Source: Anaeromyxobacter oryzae
Lineage (GTDB): Bacteria; Myxococcota; Myxococcia; Myxococcales; Anaeromyxobacteraceae
DNA: 64,000 nucleotides
Assembly (NCBI RefSeq): GCF_023169945.1
Contig: NZ_AP025591.1
Coordinates: 2,378,501 to 2,442,500, forward strand
Reading direction: 5' to 3'
Each line of letters starts with the position of its first letter. The first letter of the stretch is position 1. Position numbers and translations under genes: made by a program. Shown piece after piece: positions 46,301-53,764 of the stretch. The notes under the pieces were generated by a model. It searched no databases and was not told the DNA's origin. It saw only the letters and a list, made by a program, of their open reading frames with translations.

Positions 46301-47571
46301 TGGCGGGCGCGGACGCCGCGAAGCTGTCCGGCTACCTCTCGGGCGACGAGAGCGCCGGGCGGGAGATGCTCGACGGCTTCCGCACCGGCTTCGAGGGCGC
46401 GCTCCGGAACGACCGGAGCGGCATCGGCCCGGAGACCGCGGCGGACATCGCGCTCTCGCTCCTCGAGTGGTCGAAGGACGGGGACGACGCCGCCGGGTAC
46501 CGGATCCGCTACAGCTTCCCGTACGCGCCGAACCCGGTGGTCGTCTACGCGTTGCCGACCGACGCGGGGTGGCGCCTCGTCGCCGAATCGTCGGAGTTCG
46601 CCGCGCTCGCCGCGGCGGCCCGGCGGCGCGTCGATGCGGGGAAGCTCGCCGCGGCGCGGCGCCTGCTCCGGTTCGCGAAGGAGGACGCGCCGCGCGGCTC
46701 GGAGTCGAGCCCGGGCGCGGTGCTCGGCGCGCTGTGGGCGCGCGGCGACGAGGCGGACGCGGCCGAGCTGCGCGTCGCCGCGACCGCCCTCGCGGCGTTC
46801 AAGGGAGACGCGGCGCTCGCAACCCAGGTCGCCGACCTCCGGGCGCGCGAGAAGGATCCCGCCCGGCGGCGCGCCCTCGGCTGGGCCCTCGCGGCCTCGC
46901 ACGTGAGGGCGGAGCGCTGGGACGCGCTCCTCGGCGTCCTCCCCGACCTCGCCCAGGGCGACGGCGCGCCGCTCACCTTCGGCCTGCAGGCGATCGCGCT
47001 CATCCGGCTCGGCAAGCGGGCGGAGCTCACCGCCGCCGCGGAGCGGCGGCTCGCGGCGACCCCGGAGGACGTCGAGCCGCTCCGCTGGCTCCGGCGCGCC
47101 GCCGGCGCGGCGGGCGACGCCGACGGCGTCCTCCGCGCGGGCGGCCGCGTGATCGCGAGCGGCCGGGCCGAGCCGGACGACTGGAACGAGGTGGCATGGG
47201 CCGCGCTCTTCCGGGATCCGCTGGCGCCCGAGTCGCTCGAGCATGCGCGGAAGGCCGTCCTTCTCACCCAGGAGAAGTCGGCCGCGGTGCTCCACACGCT
47301 CGCGATGGTCCACGCCGAGCGGGGCGACGCGTCCGAGGCCCTGCAGGTGCTCGTGAAGGCCATCGCGGCCCGGAACGGGCGGGAGCCCAGCGCCTCCGAC
47401 TGGCTCGTGGTGGGGCGCGTCGCCGAGCACTACGGCCTCATCGACGAGGCGGTCGCGGCGTACGGGCGGGTCACCCCGTCGAAGGGCGACACGCTCGGCT
47501 CGCACCTGCTCGCGGCGCGGCGGCTCGAGAAGCTCGGGAAGAAGGCGACGGCGCGCCGCGCCGAGCGCTGA
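43393..47571 (+). CDS. DUF3857 / transglutaminase-like / TPR protein, exported
   Basis: A 1392-residue protein. A signal peptide (residues 1-17, LLAALVAAAAP) is followed by a DUF3857 region (about 50-260), a transglutaminase-like domain with GYGDCKDLSLL (Cys341), EFDHVIVH and WIDPTD (the Cys-His-Asp triad), a linker rich in Asp and Glu (about 555-600, EDGEDPEDDADAEEPGDEEG), then TPRs (first near 695-760, others to the end). This domain order occurs in other bacteria, always large and exported; the enzyme class (protease or crosslinking) has not been proven. The stop codon is inside a long palindrome. Divergent from the preceding lipoprotein gene. Confidence 0.85.
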   Translation: MLAVASLLAALVAAAAPKPAPASPSAAPWERPAFSAPAADVARAAAALPDPAGKKVDVDVLLEEGVFSYDDAGRVTFAYRLVYRPLTRDAAEGWAQASRPWSPWHEERPTVRARVVHPDGTEHLLDPKTLSEGAADDSDDLMYFDRRVLRGPIPHVAPRAVVEEESVVRETAPIFDRGTVQRWWVGRPTATRKIRLVVSAPEKLPLAFALRDGLAGAPVERREHGRRVLEWTWTDVPARKALEANLPPERAASPHVAFGTGASWKAVAAAYADSADRQLEGADLAGRAREIAGAARDRREAAQRLLDWISGKVRYTGLELGQAAIIPVPPAETLKRGYGDCKDLSLLLTGLLRALGHPAELALVRTGPDDAADLPGLGEFDHVIVHVPGTPELWIDPTDPDTAAGELPPGDQGKLALLASRGTKGLVRTPDMPPEANRLEIDREILLPENGRARASETRLLRGSRAAAERHAHRRTPAADLARADEAEAKSLFVDAKLVAARRDGLEGSGAVTVRLEAEESRWAITADADAEAVAGPALVFSRLPPSLRPKPPTDGAAPAHGEDGEDPEDDADAEEPGDEEGGDDAAKDAAAPAARTADVLAFEAHESVVRYRVVPPPGFVAGPLPEPVRIAVGPATYERTFKLERDGTVTGVHRFLLARRRLSASDAEALRAALAPFGEDGPRVKFERVSEKLLGEGKGREALDEIRRLAALHPTEARHHAHLALALVRLGMGEAARKEARRALELEPSNGWAHRVLASVLQHDLIGRWREAGCDLDGAAAAQRRAVELEKDAPDTRAQLAVILEHGERCVHWAKGAKLDEAAKVLRSIRTQLKNREHEAELLEVLLRAERYADARALAREMKDSPERRVGLLAATAALEGAPAAVREAARIATADRPAALQGAVLPLLRARRYAEAAALLEAAGQGSTASADLRSRAALLARIKRSDRIVFDAADPATLFPRAMRDIMAGADAAKLSGYLSGDESAGREMLDGFRTGFEGALRNDRSGIGPETAADIALSLLEWSKDGDDAAGYRIRYSFPYAPNPVVVYALPTDAGWRLVAESSEFAALAAAARRRVDAGKLAAARRLLRFAKEDAPRGSESSPGAVLGALWARGDEADAAELRVAATALAAFKGDAALATQVADLRAREKDPARRRALGWALAASHVRAERWDALLGVLPDLAQGDGAPLTFGLQAIALIRLGKRAELTAAAERRLAATPEDVEPLRWLRRAAGAAGDADGVLRAGGRVIASGRAEPDDWNEVAWAALFRDPLAPESLEHARKAVLLTQEKSAAVLHTLAMVHAERGDASEALQVLVKAIAARNGREPSASDWLVVGRVAEHYGLIDEAVAAYGRVTPSKGDTLGSHLLAARRLEKLGKKATARRAER

Positions 47572-47628
47572 ACCATGGTTCGCGATTCGCGAACACCTGC
47601 GGTGTCGCAAATCGCGCCATGGTTCAGC
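47567..47628. repeat. Long palindrome overlapping a stop codon
   Basis: GCTGAACCATGG at 47567-47578 is matched by CCATGGTTCAGC at 47617-47628, and the inner parts (TTCGCGATTCGCGAACACC and GGTGTCGCAAATCGCG) pair too with a few gaps around a 3-base TGC loop. The TGA stop of the DUF3857 gene (47569-47571) lies in the stem. It could be a terminator or a small palindromic repeat. It is also just outside the HNH cassette. Confidence 0.8.
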
Positions 47629-47883
47629 AAGGTCGTAACGGGGGCTGCGCCCTCATGATTCATCACAAGCCGAACGAGAACCGGCGCCTTGCGCCCGGCC
47701 GGTCTTGGTCGGTGAAAGTGAAGGAGGGCTGAGAAGGGGGCCGGCCGAGGCGGGTCCGCGGTGGGGAAACGTCGACCGCGTGGATCGGCTACCAAGAAGC
47801 CTGCGTCGCGATGACGGCGAGCTCCTGGCGCGAGACGCGGATGCGGGCGCGTTCGGGGGAACCCAACCGATCGCGTCGGGCGG

Positions 47884-48076
47884 TTGACACGTCTCCGGCG
47901 CTTTCGCGGATCGCGCGTCGCGCCCACGCGAGGACGCCTCTCCCGCAGCGCCCCGCGCGCGTTGCGCGTCGCGAGCGGCGTCCGAACCGCGGCGCGAGGC
48001 GGCTCGCCAATTCTCGCGCCAGTGCTCGAATCCGTGCGTTTGCGGAGGGTGAGAATTCGCGTGAGACGATGCCCGC
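47884..48076 (+). other. Non-coding stretch before the HNH gene
   Basis: Between the left arm and the HNH gene. TTGACA at 47884 is a good -35 word, but no -10 box was found at the proper spacing. Otherwise only GC-rich low-complexity DNA was seen, with no recognisable RNA gene. Confidence 0.3.
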
Positions 48077-48943
48077 ATGAACGCCCGCGACTCCTCGAAC
48101 CGCCTCTCCGAGCTCCTCCGCCGCGAGCACCACGCGATGGCGGCCGTCCTCGTCGCCCTGGCCGGCTTCGACGCGAAGCGGCTGTGGCTCGAGCTCGGCT
48201 ACCCCAGCCTCTTCACCTACCTGAACCGGGAGCTCGGGCTGTCGAAGAGCGCGGCCTTCTACCGGAAGACCGCCGCCGAGCTCATCCAGCGCTTCCCCGA
48301 GCTGGTCGAGCCGCTCGAGGACGGCAAGCTGTGCCTCTCCACCGTCGGCGAGCTCGCCCAGGTGCTCACGCCGGAGAACCGGGACCAGGTGATCCCCCGG
48401 TTCCTCCACCTCTCGAAGCAGGAGGCGCGGGCGGTCGTCGCTGAGCTGAAGCCAGTGGAGCGGCCTCCGCGTCGGGAGGTCATGACGACTGTTCGCGTCG
48501 CGGCCGCGGCGCCACCAGTGCGCGACCCCGAACCCGCCGCAGTGCTCGAGCTCGGCGCGCCGGCGACCGCCTGTGTCATTGCGCCCGGTTCGCCGGCAGA
48601 ACTCGTCGATGCCAAGGTGGCCACACGGACCGTGAATGCCCCGATTTCCCGGACGACGCCGCCGACCTGGGCTCTCGAGAACGGCGGCGTCTGCGGCTCG
48701 CGCCACCGTCTCCAGTACGACCACATCCAGCCGAAGGCGCTCGGCGGGAAGTCGACGATCGAGAACGTTCGCCTCCTCTGCGCTCGCCACAACTTGCTCG
48801 CCGCTCGGAAAATCTTCGGCGATGCATGGATGGACAGGTACGCGCCGGCCCGCAAGGCCACCGCGGCGACGGGGCGCCGCGACGCCGGCTCGGCGGGTGC
48901 GCGCTCCGAAGTTCCCGCCGCGGCCCTGACCGGGCCACCGTGA
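48077..48943 (+). CDS. HNH endonuclease-family protein, possibly degenerate
   Basis: A 288-residue protein with an N-terminal helical region (1-125) and a C-terminal HNH fold at about 199-250: WALENGGVCGS, then LQYDHIQPKALGGKSTIENV (Asp215, His216 and Asn230) and RLLCARHN (His238). Members usually carry a further zinc-binding cysteine just before WALE (RDGGRCQWxLE pattern); here this stretch reads RTTPPTWALEN, so one ligand appears lost. Known relatives are often encoded as multicopy genes of unclear role. This gene lies alone between long inverted arms. Likely a decaying mobile or selfish gene; activity is doubtful. Confidence 0.7.
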   Translation: MNARDSSNRLSELLRREHHAMAAVLVALAGFDAKRLWLELGYPSLFTYLNRELGLSKSAAFYRKTAAELIQRFPELVEPLEDGKLCLSTVGELAQVLTPENRDQVIPRFLHLSKQEARAVVAELKPVERPPRREVMTTVRVAAAAPPVRDPEPAAVLELGAPATACVIAPGSPAELVDAKVATRTVNAPISRTTPPTWALENGGVCGSRHRLQYDHIQPKALGGKSTIENVRLLCARHNLLAARKIFGDAWMDRYAPARKATAATGRRDAGSAGARSEVPAAALTGPP

Positions 48944-49301
48944 CCGTCGGGCGCGCGGGAGCGCCCTCCCGAAGCCTCCGGCTGGCCGGGCCCCATCGCC
49001 GTCGTCGCGACGCAGGCTTCTTGGTGGCCGATCCCCGCGGCGACGTCTCGCCCCCGCGGCCACGCCCCGGCCGTCCCCCTTCTTCTCGAGCCCCTTCCCC
49101 GCTCGCCAACACAGACGCGGCGTCCATGCGGCGACGGTCGCGGTGGTCCGAGATGTGATGAATCGTCAGGGCTGCGCCCCCGCCCCGCCGGGCAAAGCCC
49201 GTCGGGGCCCCACCCCTGCTGCGCGGGGCCCTGGCGCGCTTCGGCTTCGCCTCGCGCGGCGTCCCGCGGCGCGCGGCTTCGCCGCGCCGTTCACGAATCG
49301 A
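48944..49301. other. Intergenic stretch holding the right arm
   Basis: From 48994 to 49181 is the right inverted arm of the HNH cassette. The rest (49182-49301) is GC-rich DNA with a GCCGGGCAAAGCCC hairpin-like word and no recognisable gene. Confidence 0.4.
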
Positions 49302-49577
49302 TCAGCAGTTCCTCCAGGCCCGCTCGGCCTGGAGGATCGCGTTCCCGAGCGGCACGTCGTAGGGCCACGAGTCCACGATGATCCGGCCGAGCCCCTCGCC
49401 GCGGTCGCGGCGCGGGGGCAGGTCGCCCGCGTCGAGGGCGGCGAGGTAGCCGGCGAGCGTCGCGCGGCAGGTGTCGAGCTGGTCCCGGCCGAGGCGGTAG
49501 CGGGGCGCGGCGAGCTCCGCGTCGACCTCGGCGAGGGCGGAGACGAGCAGGTCGCGGGCGCGGGCGCGGCGGTCCAT
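49302..49577 (-). CDS. Small conserved hypothetical protein
   Basis: A 91-residue, Arg/Ala/Leu-rich protein, ATG 49577. It is mostly helical (RARARDLLVSALAEVDAEL at the N-terminus, then DTCRATLAGYLAALDAG) and ends with SWPYDVPLGNAILQAERAWR. No known motif is visible. Normal codon use and a coherent amphipathic pattern suggest a real gene rather than a shadow. It is divergent from the menaquinone operon, 136 bp between starts. Confidence 0.55.
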   Translation of the reverse strand: MDRRARARDLLVSALAEVDAELAAPRYRLGRDQLDTCRATLAGYLAALDAGDLPPRRDRGEGLGRIIVDSWPYDVPLGNAILQAERAWRNC

Positions 49578-49663
49578 GGGCGCGGCAGCTTAGATCGAGG
49601 CGGACCGCGGCGGGGGCGATTCGCGGCGCGATCCCGGGCGCCGGCGGTCGCCCGGTCTTACCC

Positions 49664-49679
49664 TTCAACGAACGTTGAA
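49664..49679. promoter_or_regulatory. TTCAA-N6-TTGAA palindrome (putative operator) before the menaquinone operon
   Basis: TTCAACGAACGTTGAA is a perfect 7-bp inverted repeat with a 2-bp centre (TTCAACG-AA-CGTTGAA), 35 bp before the UbiD start. It shares size and outer half-sites with the one at 40740-40755. A -10/-35 pair near it is not clear (TCTTAC at 49656 is a weak -10). Confidence 0.5.
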
Positions 49680-49713
49680 AGAAGCGGGGAGGTGGAGTAC
49701 AGATCCGCGCGCC

Positions 49714-51240
49714 ATGGCCTACCGCTCGCTGCGCGAGTTCCTCGAACGGCTGGAGGCGGCGGGCGAGCTCGTCCGCATCACCGAGCCCGTCGACCCGGTC
49801 CTCGAGATGGCGGCCCTCGCCGACCGCGCCGCGAAGCAGGGCGGGCCGGCGCTCCTCTTCGAGAATCCGAGGGGCGTCCCGGGATCGATGCCCGTCGCCA
49901 TGAACCTCTTCGGCACGCGGCGGCGGACGAGCTGGGCGCTGTCCTGCGACGACTTCGAGGAGCACGCGAAGGAGCTCCGCGCGCTCCTCCGCATGGCGCC
50001 GCCGCAGTCGTTCTGGGACAAGCTCAAGATGCTCCCGAAGCTCGGGAAGCTCGCGGCGATGACGCCCAAGCACGTCTCCTCCGGGCCGTCGCAGGAGGTG
50101 GTGGAGCGCGAGCCCGACCTCCGGAACCTCCCGGTCCTCACCACCTGGCCGCACGACGGCGGCCCGTTCGTCACGCTGCCGCAGGTCATCACCCGGGATC
50201 CGGAGACCGGGATCCGGAACGTCGGCATGTACCGGCTCCAGGTGCTCGGGCCGCGCCGGCTCGCGATGCACTGGCAGCTGCACAAGACCGCGACCGCGCA
50301 CTACCGCGCCTACAAGAAGCGCGGCGAGCGGATGCCCGTCGCCATCGCGCTCGGCGGCGACCCCACCCTCACCTACTGCGCCTCGGCCCCGCTGCCGCCG
50401 AACGTGGACGAGTACGTCTTCGCCGGGTTCCTCCGCGGCGAGGCCGTCCGGATGGTGAAGGGCGTCGCCACCGATCTCGACGTCCCGGCGGACGCCGACC
50501 TCGTGATCGAGGGCTTCGTCGACACGTCGGCCCCGCTCGTCCGCGAAGGTCCGTTCGGCGATCACACCGGCTTCTACTCGCTCGCCGACGACTACCCGGC
50601 GCTCGAGGTCGTGGCGGTGACGCGCCGGCGGGACGCGATCTACCCCGCCACCGTGGTCGGACCGCCGCCCGTCGAGGACCAGTGGCTCGGCAAGGCAACG
50701 GAGCGGATGTTCCTGCCGATGCTCCAGATGATCTTCCCGGAGATCGTCGACATGTGCATGCCGGTGGAGGGCGTGTTCCACAACCTCTGCCTCCTGTCGA
50801 TCCGGAAGGACCATCCGGGCCAGGCGAAGAAGGTCATCCACGGCCTGTGGGGCTCCGGCCAGATGGCGCAGACGAAGACCCTCGTGGTGTTCGACGACGA
50901 CGTCGACGTGCAGGACGTCTCGCAGGCGGCGTGGCGCGCCTTCGCGAACGTGGACGTGAAGCGCGACCTCGTCCTCGCCGACGGTCCGGTCGACGTCCTC
51001 GACCACGCGTCGAGCCACTTCGCGTTCGGCGGCAAGATCGGGATCGACGCGACGCGGAAGTGGCGGGAGGAGGGCGGGCGCGAGTGGCCGGAGGTCTGCG
51101 TCCACCCGCCGGAGGTGCTCGCGCGGATGGACGCGCTGTACGACCGGCTCGTCCCCGGCGCGGCGCCGCTCCGCCGGGCGCGGATCGCGCCGCCCGAGGC
51201 GGCGTCGTGGGCCCCGAAGTGCGGAGGGATCCTCCAGTGA
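49714..51240 (+). CDS. UbiD family decarboxylase (menaquinone biosynthesis, MqnL-type)
   Basis: A 508-residue UbiD-fold enzyme. It is expected to use prenylated FMN, made by the UbiX encoded two genes later, to remove a carboxyl group from the naphthoate-type precursor. Conserved blocks are LLFENPRGVPGSMPVAMNLF near residue 50, the RNVGMYRLQVLGPRRLAMHW block near 170 and EGPFGDHTGFYS near 285, which includes the catalytic Glu/Arg region. The start ATG 49714 has GGGGAGGTGGAG upstream. The stop overlaps the next gene by GTGA. In the futalosine pathway a UbiD-like protein (MqnL) carries out decarboxylation; operon context supports this role. Confidence 0.9.
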   Translation: MAYRSLREFLERLEAAGELVRITEPVDPVLEMAALADRAAKQGGPALLFENPRGVPGSMPVAMNLFGTRRRTSWALSCDDFEEHAKELRALLRMAPPQSFWDKLKMLPKLGKLAAMTPKHVSSGPSQEVVEREPDLRNLPVLTTWPHDGGPFVTLPQVITRDPETGIRNVGMYRLQVLGPRRLAMHWQLHKTATAHYRAYKKRGERMPVAIALGGDPTLTYCASAPLPPNVDEYVFAGFLRGEAVRMVKGVATDLDVPADADLVIEGFVDTSAPLVREGPFGDHTGFYSLADDYPALEVVAVTRRRDAIYPATVVGPPPVEDQWLGKATERMFLPMLQMIFPEIVDMCMPVEGVFHNLCLLSIRKDHPGQAKKVIHGLWGSGQMAQTKTLVVFDDDVDVQDVSQAAWRAFANVDVKRDLVLADGPVDVLDHASSHFAFGGKIGIDATRKWREEGGREWPEVCVHPPEVLARMDALYDRLVPGAAPLRRARIAPPEAASWAPKCGGILQ

Positions 51241-51938
51241 GCGTTCCGCTGCCCGGCGAGGGCCCGCGCGCGGGCCAGGTCCGCGCGATGTTCGACCGCG
51301 TCGCGCCGTCCTACGACCTCCTGAACCGGGTGATGTCGCTCCGGATCGACCAGGCCTGGCGGAGCCGGCTCCTCAGGGAGCTCGCGCCGAAGCAGGGCGA
51401 GGCGATGCTCGACCTCTGCGCCGGGACCATGGACGTCGCGGCGATGGCGCGCCGCCGCGTCCCCGGCCTGACGATCGTCGGCGCCGACTTCTCGTTCGGG
51501 ATGCTCTCCCGCGGCGTCCGGAAGACCGGGCTCCCGGCCGCCCAGGCGGACGCGCTGGCGTTGCCCTTCCAGTCGAGGTCGTTCGATCTCGCCACCGTGA
51601 CCTTCGGGATGCGGAACCTCGACTCCTGGGAGGCCGGGCTCCGCGAGCTGGCGCGGGCGCTCCGCCCGGGCGCGCGCCTCGGGATCCTCGAGTTCTTCCG
51701 GCCGGAGACCGCCGGCACCCGCGTCGTGCACGTCGCCATCAACAAGGTGATGGTCCCGGTGATGGGCCGGATCCTCTCGCCCGACCCGGCCGCCTACAGG
51801 TACCTGGTCGCGTCGATGGAGCGGTTCGCCTCGCGCCCCGAGTTCGAGGAGGGCGCCCGGCGTAACGGGTTCCGCGACGTGAGGGGGGAGACGCTCTTCC
51901 CCGGGATGTGCGGCCTCGTCACCGCGGTGCGTGCATGA
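51237..51938 (+). CDS. menG: Demethylmenaquinone methyltransferase
   Basis: A 233-residue SAM-dependent methyltransferase of the UbiE/MenG family. It starts at GTG 51237, overlapping the UbiD stop. FDRVAPSYDLLNRVMSL (about residue 19-35), DLCAGTMDVAAMARR (SAM site) and TFGMRNLDSWEAGLRELARALRPG match the MenG signature order. It puts the final methyl group on demethylmenaquinone. Its stop overlaps UbiX by ATGA. The slightly diverged SAM loop (CAGTMD rather than CGTGD) is within the family range. Confidence 0.92.
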   Translation: MSVPLPGEGPRAGQVRAMFDRVAPSYDLLNRVMSLRIDQAWRSRLLRELAPKQGEAMLDLCAGTMDVAAMARRRVPGLTIVGADFSFGMLSRGVRKTGLPAAQADALALPFQSRSFDLATVTFGMRNLDSWEAGLRELARALRPGARLGILEFFRPETAGTRVVHVAINKVMVPVMGRILSPDPAAYRYLVASMERFASRPEFEEGARRNGFRDVRGETLFPGMCGLVTAVRA

Positions 51939-52525
51939 AGCTCGTCGTCGCGGTCTCCGGCGCCTCGGGCGCGCCGTACGCCAGGCGGCTCCTCGACTTC
52001 CTCGCCGCGAACGGCGAGTCGCACGGGGTCTCGGTCGACCTCGTGTTCACGCAGACGGGCAAGCAGGTCTGGAAGCAGGAGATCGGCGACGAGCCGCGGT
52101 ACCCGTTCAGGATCTGGAAGAACCAGGACTTCACCGCGCCGTTCGCCTCCGGCTCGGCGATGTACGACGCGATGGTCGTGATCCCGTGCTCGGCGGGCGC
52201 CCTCGCCCGGATCGCGTACGGGATCTCGGTCGACCTCGTCGGCCGCGCCGCGGACGTGATGCTGAAGGAGCGGAAGAAGCTCGTCCTCGTGCTGCGCGAG
52301 ACGCCCATCAGCCTCGTGCACGCGCGGGCGATGACGCAGGTGATCGAGGCGGGCGCGTTCGTGATGCCGGCGTCGCCGTCGTTCTACTCGGCCCCCAAGA
52401 CGATCGACGCGCTCGTGGACACGGTGGTCGCGCGCGTGCTCGACCGCCTCGGCCTGCCGAACGCACTGATGAAGCGCTGGGACGGCGTCTCGCCCCGCGC
52501 CCCGGAGCCGGTGGAGGAGCCCTGA
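51935..52525 (+). CDS. ubiX: Flavin prenyltransferase UbiX
   Basis: A 196-residue flavoprotein that prenylates FMN to make the cofactor for UbiD. VAVSGASGAPYARRLL at residues 5-20 is the FMN-binding lead; VIPCSAGALARIAYG and VLRETPISLVHARAM are family blocks. The MKLVVAVSG start is ATG 51935, overlapping menG. A UbiX next to a UbiD supports the decarboxylase's need for prenylated FMN. Members form a dodecamer in the cytosol. Confidence 0.95.
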   Translation: MKLVVAVSGASGAPYARRLLDFLAANGESHGVSVDLVFTQTGKQVWKQEIGDEPRYPFRIWKNQDFTAPFASGSAMYDAMVVIPCSAGALARIAYGISVDLVGRAADVMLKERKKLVLVLRETPISLVHARAMTQVIEAGAFVMPASPSFYSAPKTIDALVDTVVARVLDRLGLPNALMKRWDGVSPRAPEPVEEP

Positions 52526-52526
52526 C

Positions 52527-53687
52527 ATGACGATCTCGTCCCTCGCGCACCGCGCCCTCGAGCGCGACGGCCTCGGCCCGATCCGGGACACCGTGCTCGC
52601 CGGGAGCCGGATCTCCGACGCGGACGCGGTGAAGCTGTTCGAGACCGCGGATCTCCCCGCGCTCGGCGCCCTCGCGAACCACGTCCGCGAGGCGCGGCAC
52701 GGCGACCTCACCTTCTACAATCGCAACGTCCACCTGAATCCGACGAACGTCTGCGTCGCCTCGTGCAAGTTCTGCTCGTTCGCGCGGAAGGACGACCAGC
52801 GCGCCTCCGAGGGCTACACGATGAGCCTCGACGAGGCCGTGGAGAAGGTGCTCTCGCGGCGGCCGCTCGGGATCACCGAGGTGCACATCGTCTCCGGCCT
52901 CCACCCGGACCTGCCGTTCGAGTACTACACCGAGCTGCTCTCGCGGATCCGGAAGGCGTGGCCGACGCTCGCCATCAAGGCGTTCACCGCCATCGAGCTC
53001 CACTTCTTCGCCGAGAAGTTCGGGATGACCTACGAGCAGGTCCTCCGGCGGCTCATGGAGGCCGGGCTCGACACGCTGCCCGGCGGCGGCGCCGAGATCT
53101 TCGCGCCGCGCGTCCGCCGGAAGATCTGCGACGACAAGGCCACCGCCGAGCAGTGGCTCGAGATCCACCGGACCGCGCATCGCCTCGGCGTGAAGACCAA
53201 TGCGACCATGCTGTACGGCCACATCGAGCGGCTCGACGAGCGCGTCGATCACATGCGGCGCCTCCGCGAGGTGCAGGACGAGACGCACGGGTTCCAGGTG
53301 TTCATCCCGCTCGCCTTCCACCCCGAGCACAACATGATCGGGAAGGCGTTCCCCAAGCCGACCGGCTACGACGCCCTGCGGACGCTCGCGGTGGCGCGCC
53401 TCTACCTCGACAACTTCGATCACGTGAAGGCGTACTGGGTGTCCCTCGGCGAGCGGCTGGCCCAGACCGCCCTCGCCTTCGGGGTGGACGACCTCGACGG
53501 CACGGTCCTCGAGGAGCGCATCTACCACATGGCCGGGTCGACCGTGCCGCAGGCGCTGAGCGAGCGCAGCCTGCACGAGCTCATCCGGGCCGCGGGGCGG
53601 GTGCCGGCCGAGCGGGACAGCCTGTACCACGTGCTGAAGGTGCACGACGCGCCGGCGCCCGCGGCGGCGCTGAAGGTCACCGCGTAG
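52527..53687 (+). CDS. mqnE: Aminofutalosine synthase MqnE (radical SAM)
   Basis: A 386-residue radical SAM enzyme that joins 3-enolpyruvyl benzoate and a SAM-derived adenosyl group to give aminofutalosine, the first committed ring step of the futalosine pathway. The 4Fe-4S cluster cysteines are Cys76, Cys80 and Cys83 in NVCVASCKFCSF. Blocks LDTLPGGGAEIFAPRVRRKI, KTNATMLYGHIERLDERVDH and the C-terminal EERIYHMAG distinguish MqnE from MqnC. ATG at 52527, with GGAGG at 52514. Between its stop and mqnAC lies a REP-like element. Confidence 0.93.
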   Translation: MTISSLAHRALERDGLGPIRDTVLAGSRISDADAVKLFETADLPALGALANHVREARHGDLTFYNRNVHLNPTNVCVASCKFCSFARKDDQRASEGYTMSLDEAVEKVLSRRPLGITEVHIVSGLHPDLPFEYYTELLSRIRKAWPTLAIKAFTAIELHFFAEKFGMTYEQVLRRLMEAGLDTLPGGGAEIFAPRVRRKICDDKATAEQWLEIHRTAHRLGVKTNATMLYGHIERLDERVDHMRRLREVQDETHGFQVFIPLAFHPEHNMIGKAFPKPTGYDALRTLAVARLYLDNFDHVKAYWVSLGERLAQTALAFGVDDLDGTVLEERIYHMAGSTVPQALSERSLHELIRAAGRVPAERDSLYHVLKVHDAPAPAAALKVTA

Positions 53688-53697
53688 CAGTCGAATC

Positions 53698-53744
53698 CGT
53701 TCGCCCTGAGCGTAGGCCCGCGCAGCGGGCCGGAGTCGAAGGGC
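53698..53744. repeat. REP-like palindrome
   Basis: CGTTCGCCCTGAGCGTAGGC at the left, GGGCCGGAGTCGAAGGGCGC at the right, with a GCCCGCGCAGCGGGC core that folds as a perfect hairpin. It lies inside the operon between mqnE and mqnAC, so it is transcribed and could affect mRNA stability. Confidence 0.85.
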
Positions 53745-53764
53745 GCACGCGGGAGAAACGCACG

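Larger units (their letters stand above)
47640..49181. mobile_element. HNH-endonuclease cassette with long imperfect inverted arms
   Basis: Left arm 47640-47822 and right arm 48994-49181 are imperfect inverted copies. The outer ends (GGGGGC...ATTCATCAC) match at 22 of 27 positions. The inner core, 47783-47820 against 48996-49033, matches at 36 of 38. Between them lies one gene, an HNH-endonuclease-family protein (48077-48943). No transposase, no clear target-site duplication. The DNA of the arms (47640-48076 and 48944-49181) shows no other gene. Confidence 0.55.

Noticed and set aside
41944..47610. A minus-strand open frame of about 1888 codons
   Set aside because: It is antisense to the DUF3857 protein and the divergent lipoprotein and shows only low-complexity Arg/Gly/Pro/Ala residues, a typical GC-rich shadow.
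47640..49181. Standard insertion sequence
   Set aside because: No transposase gene, no DDE or tyrosine recombinase motif, and no target-site duplication found; kept only as a candidate cassette.
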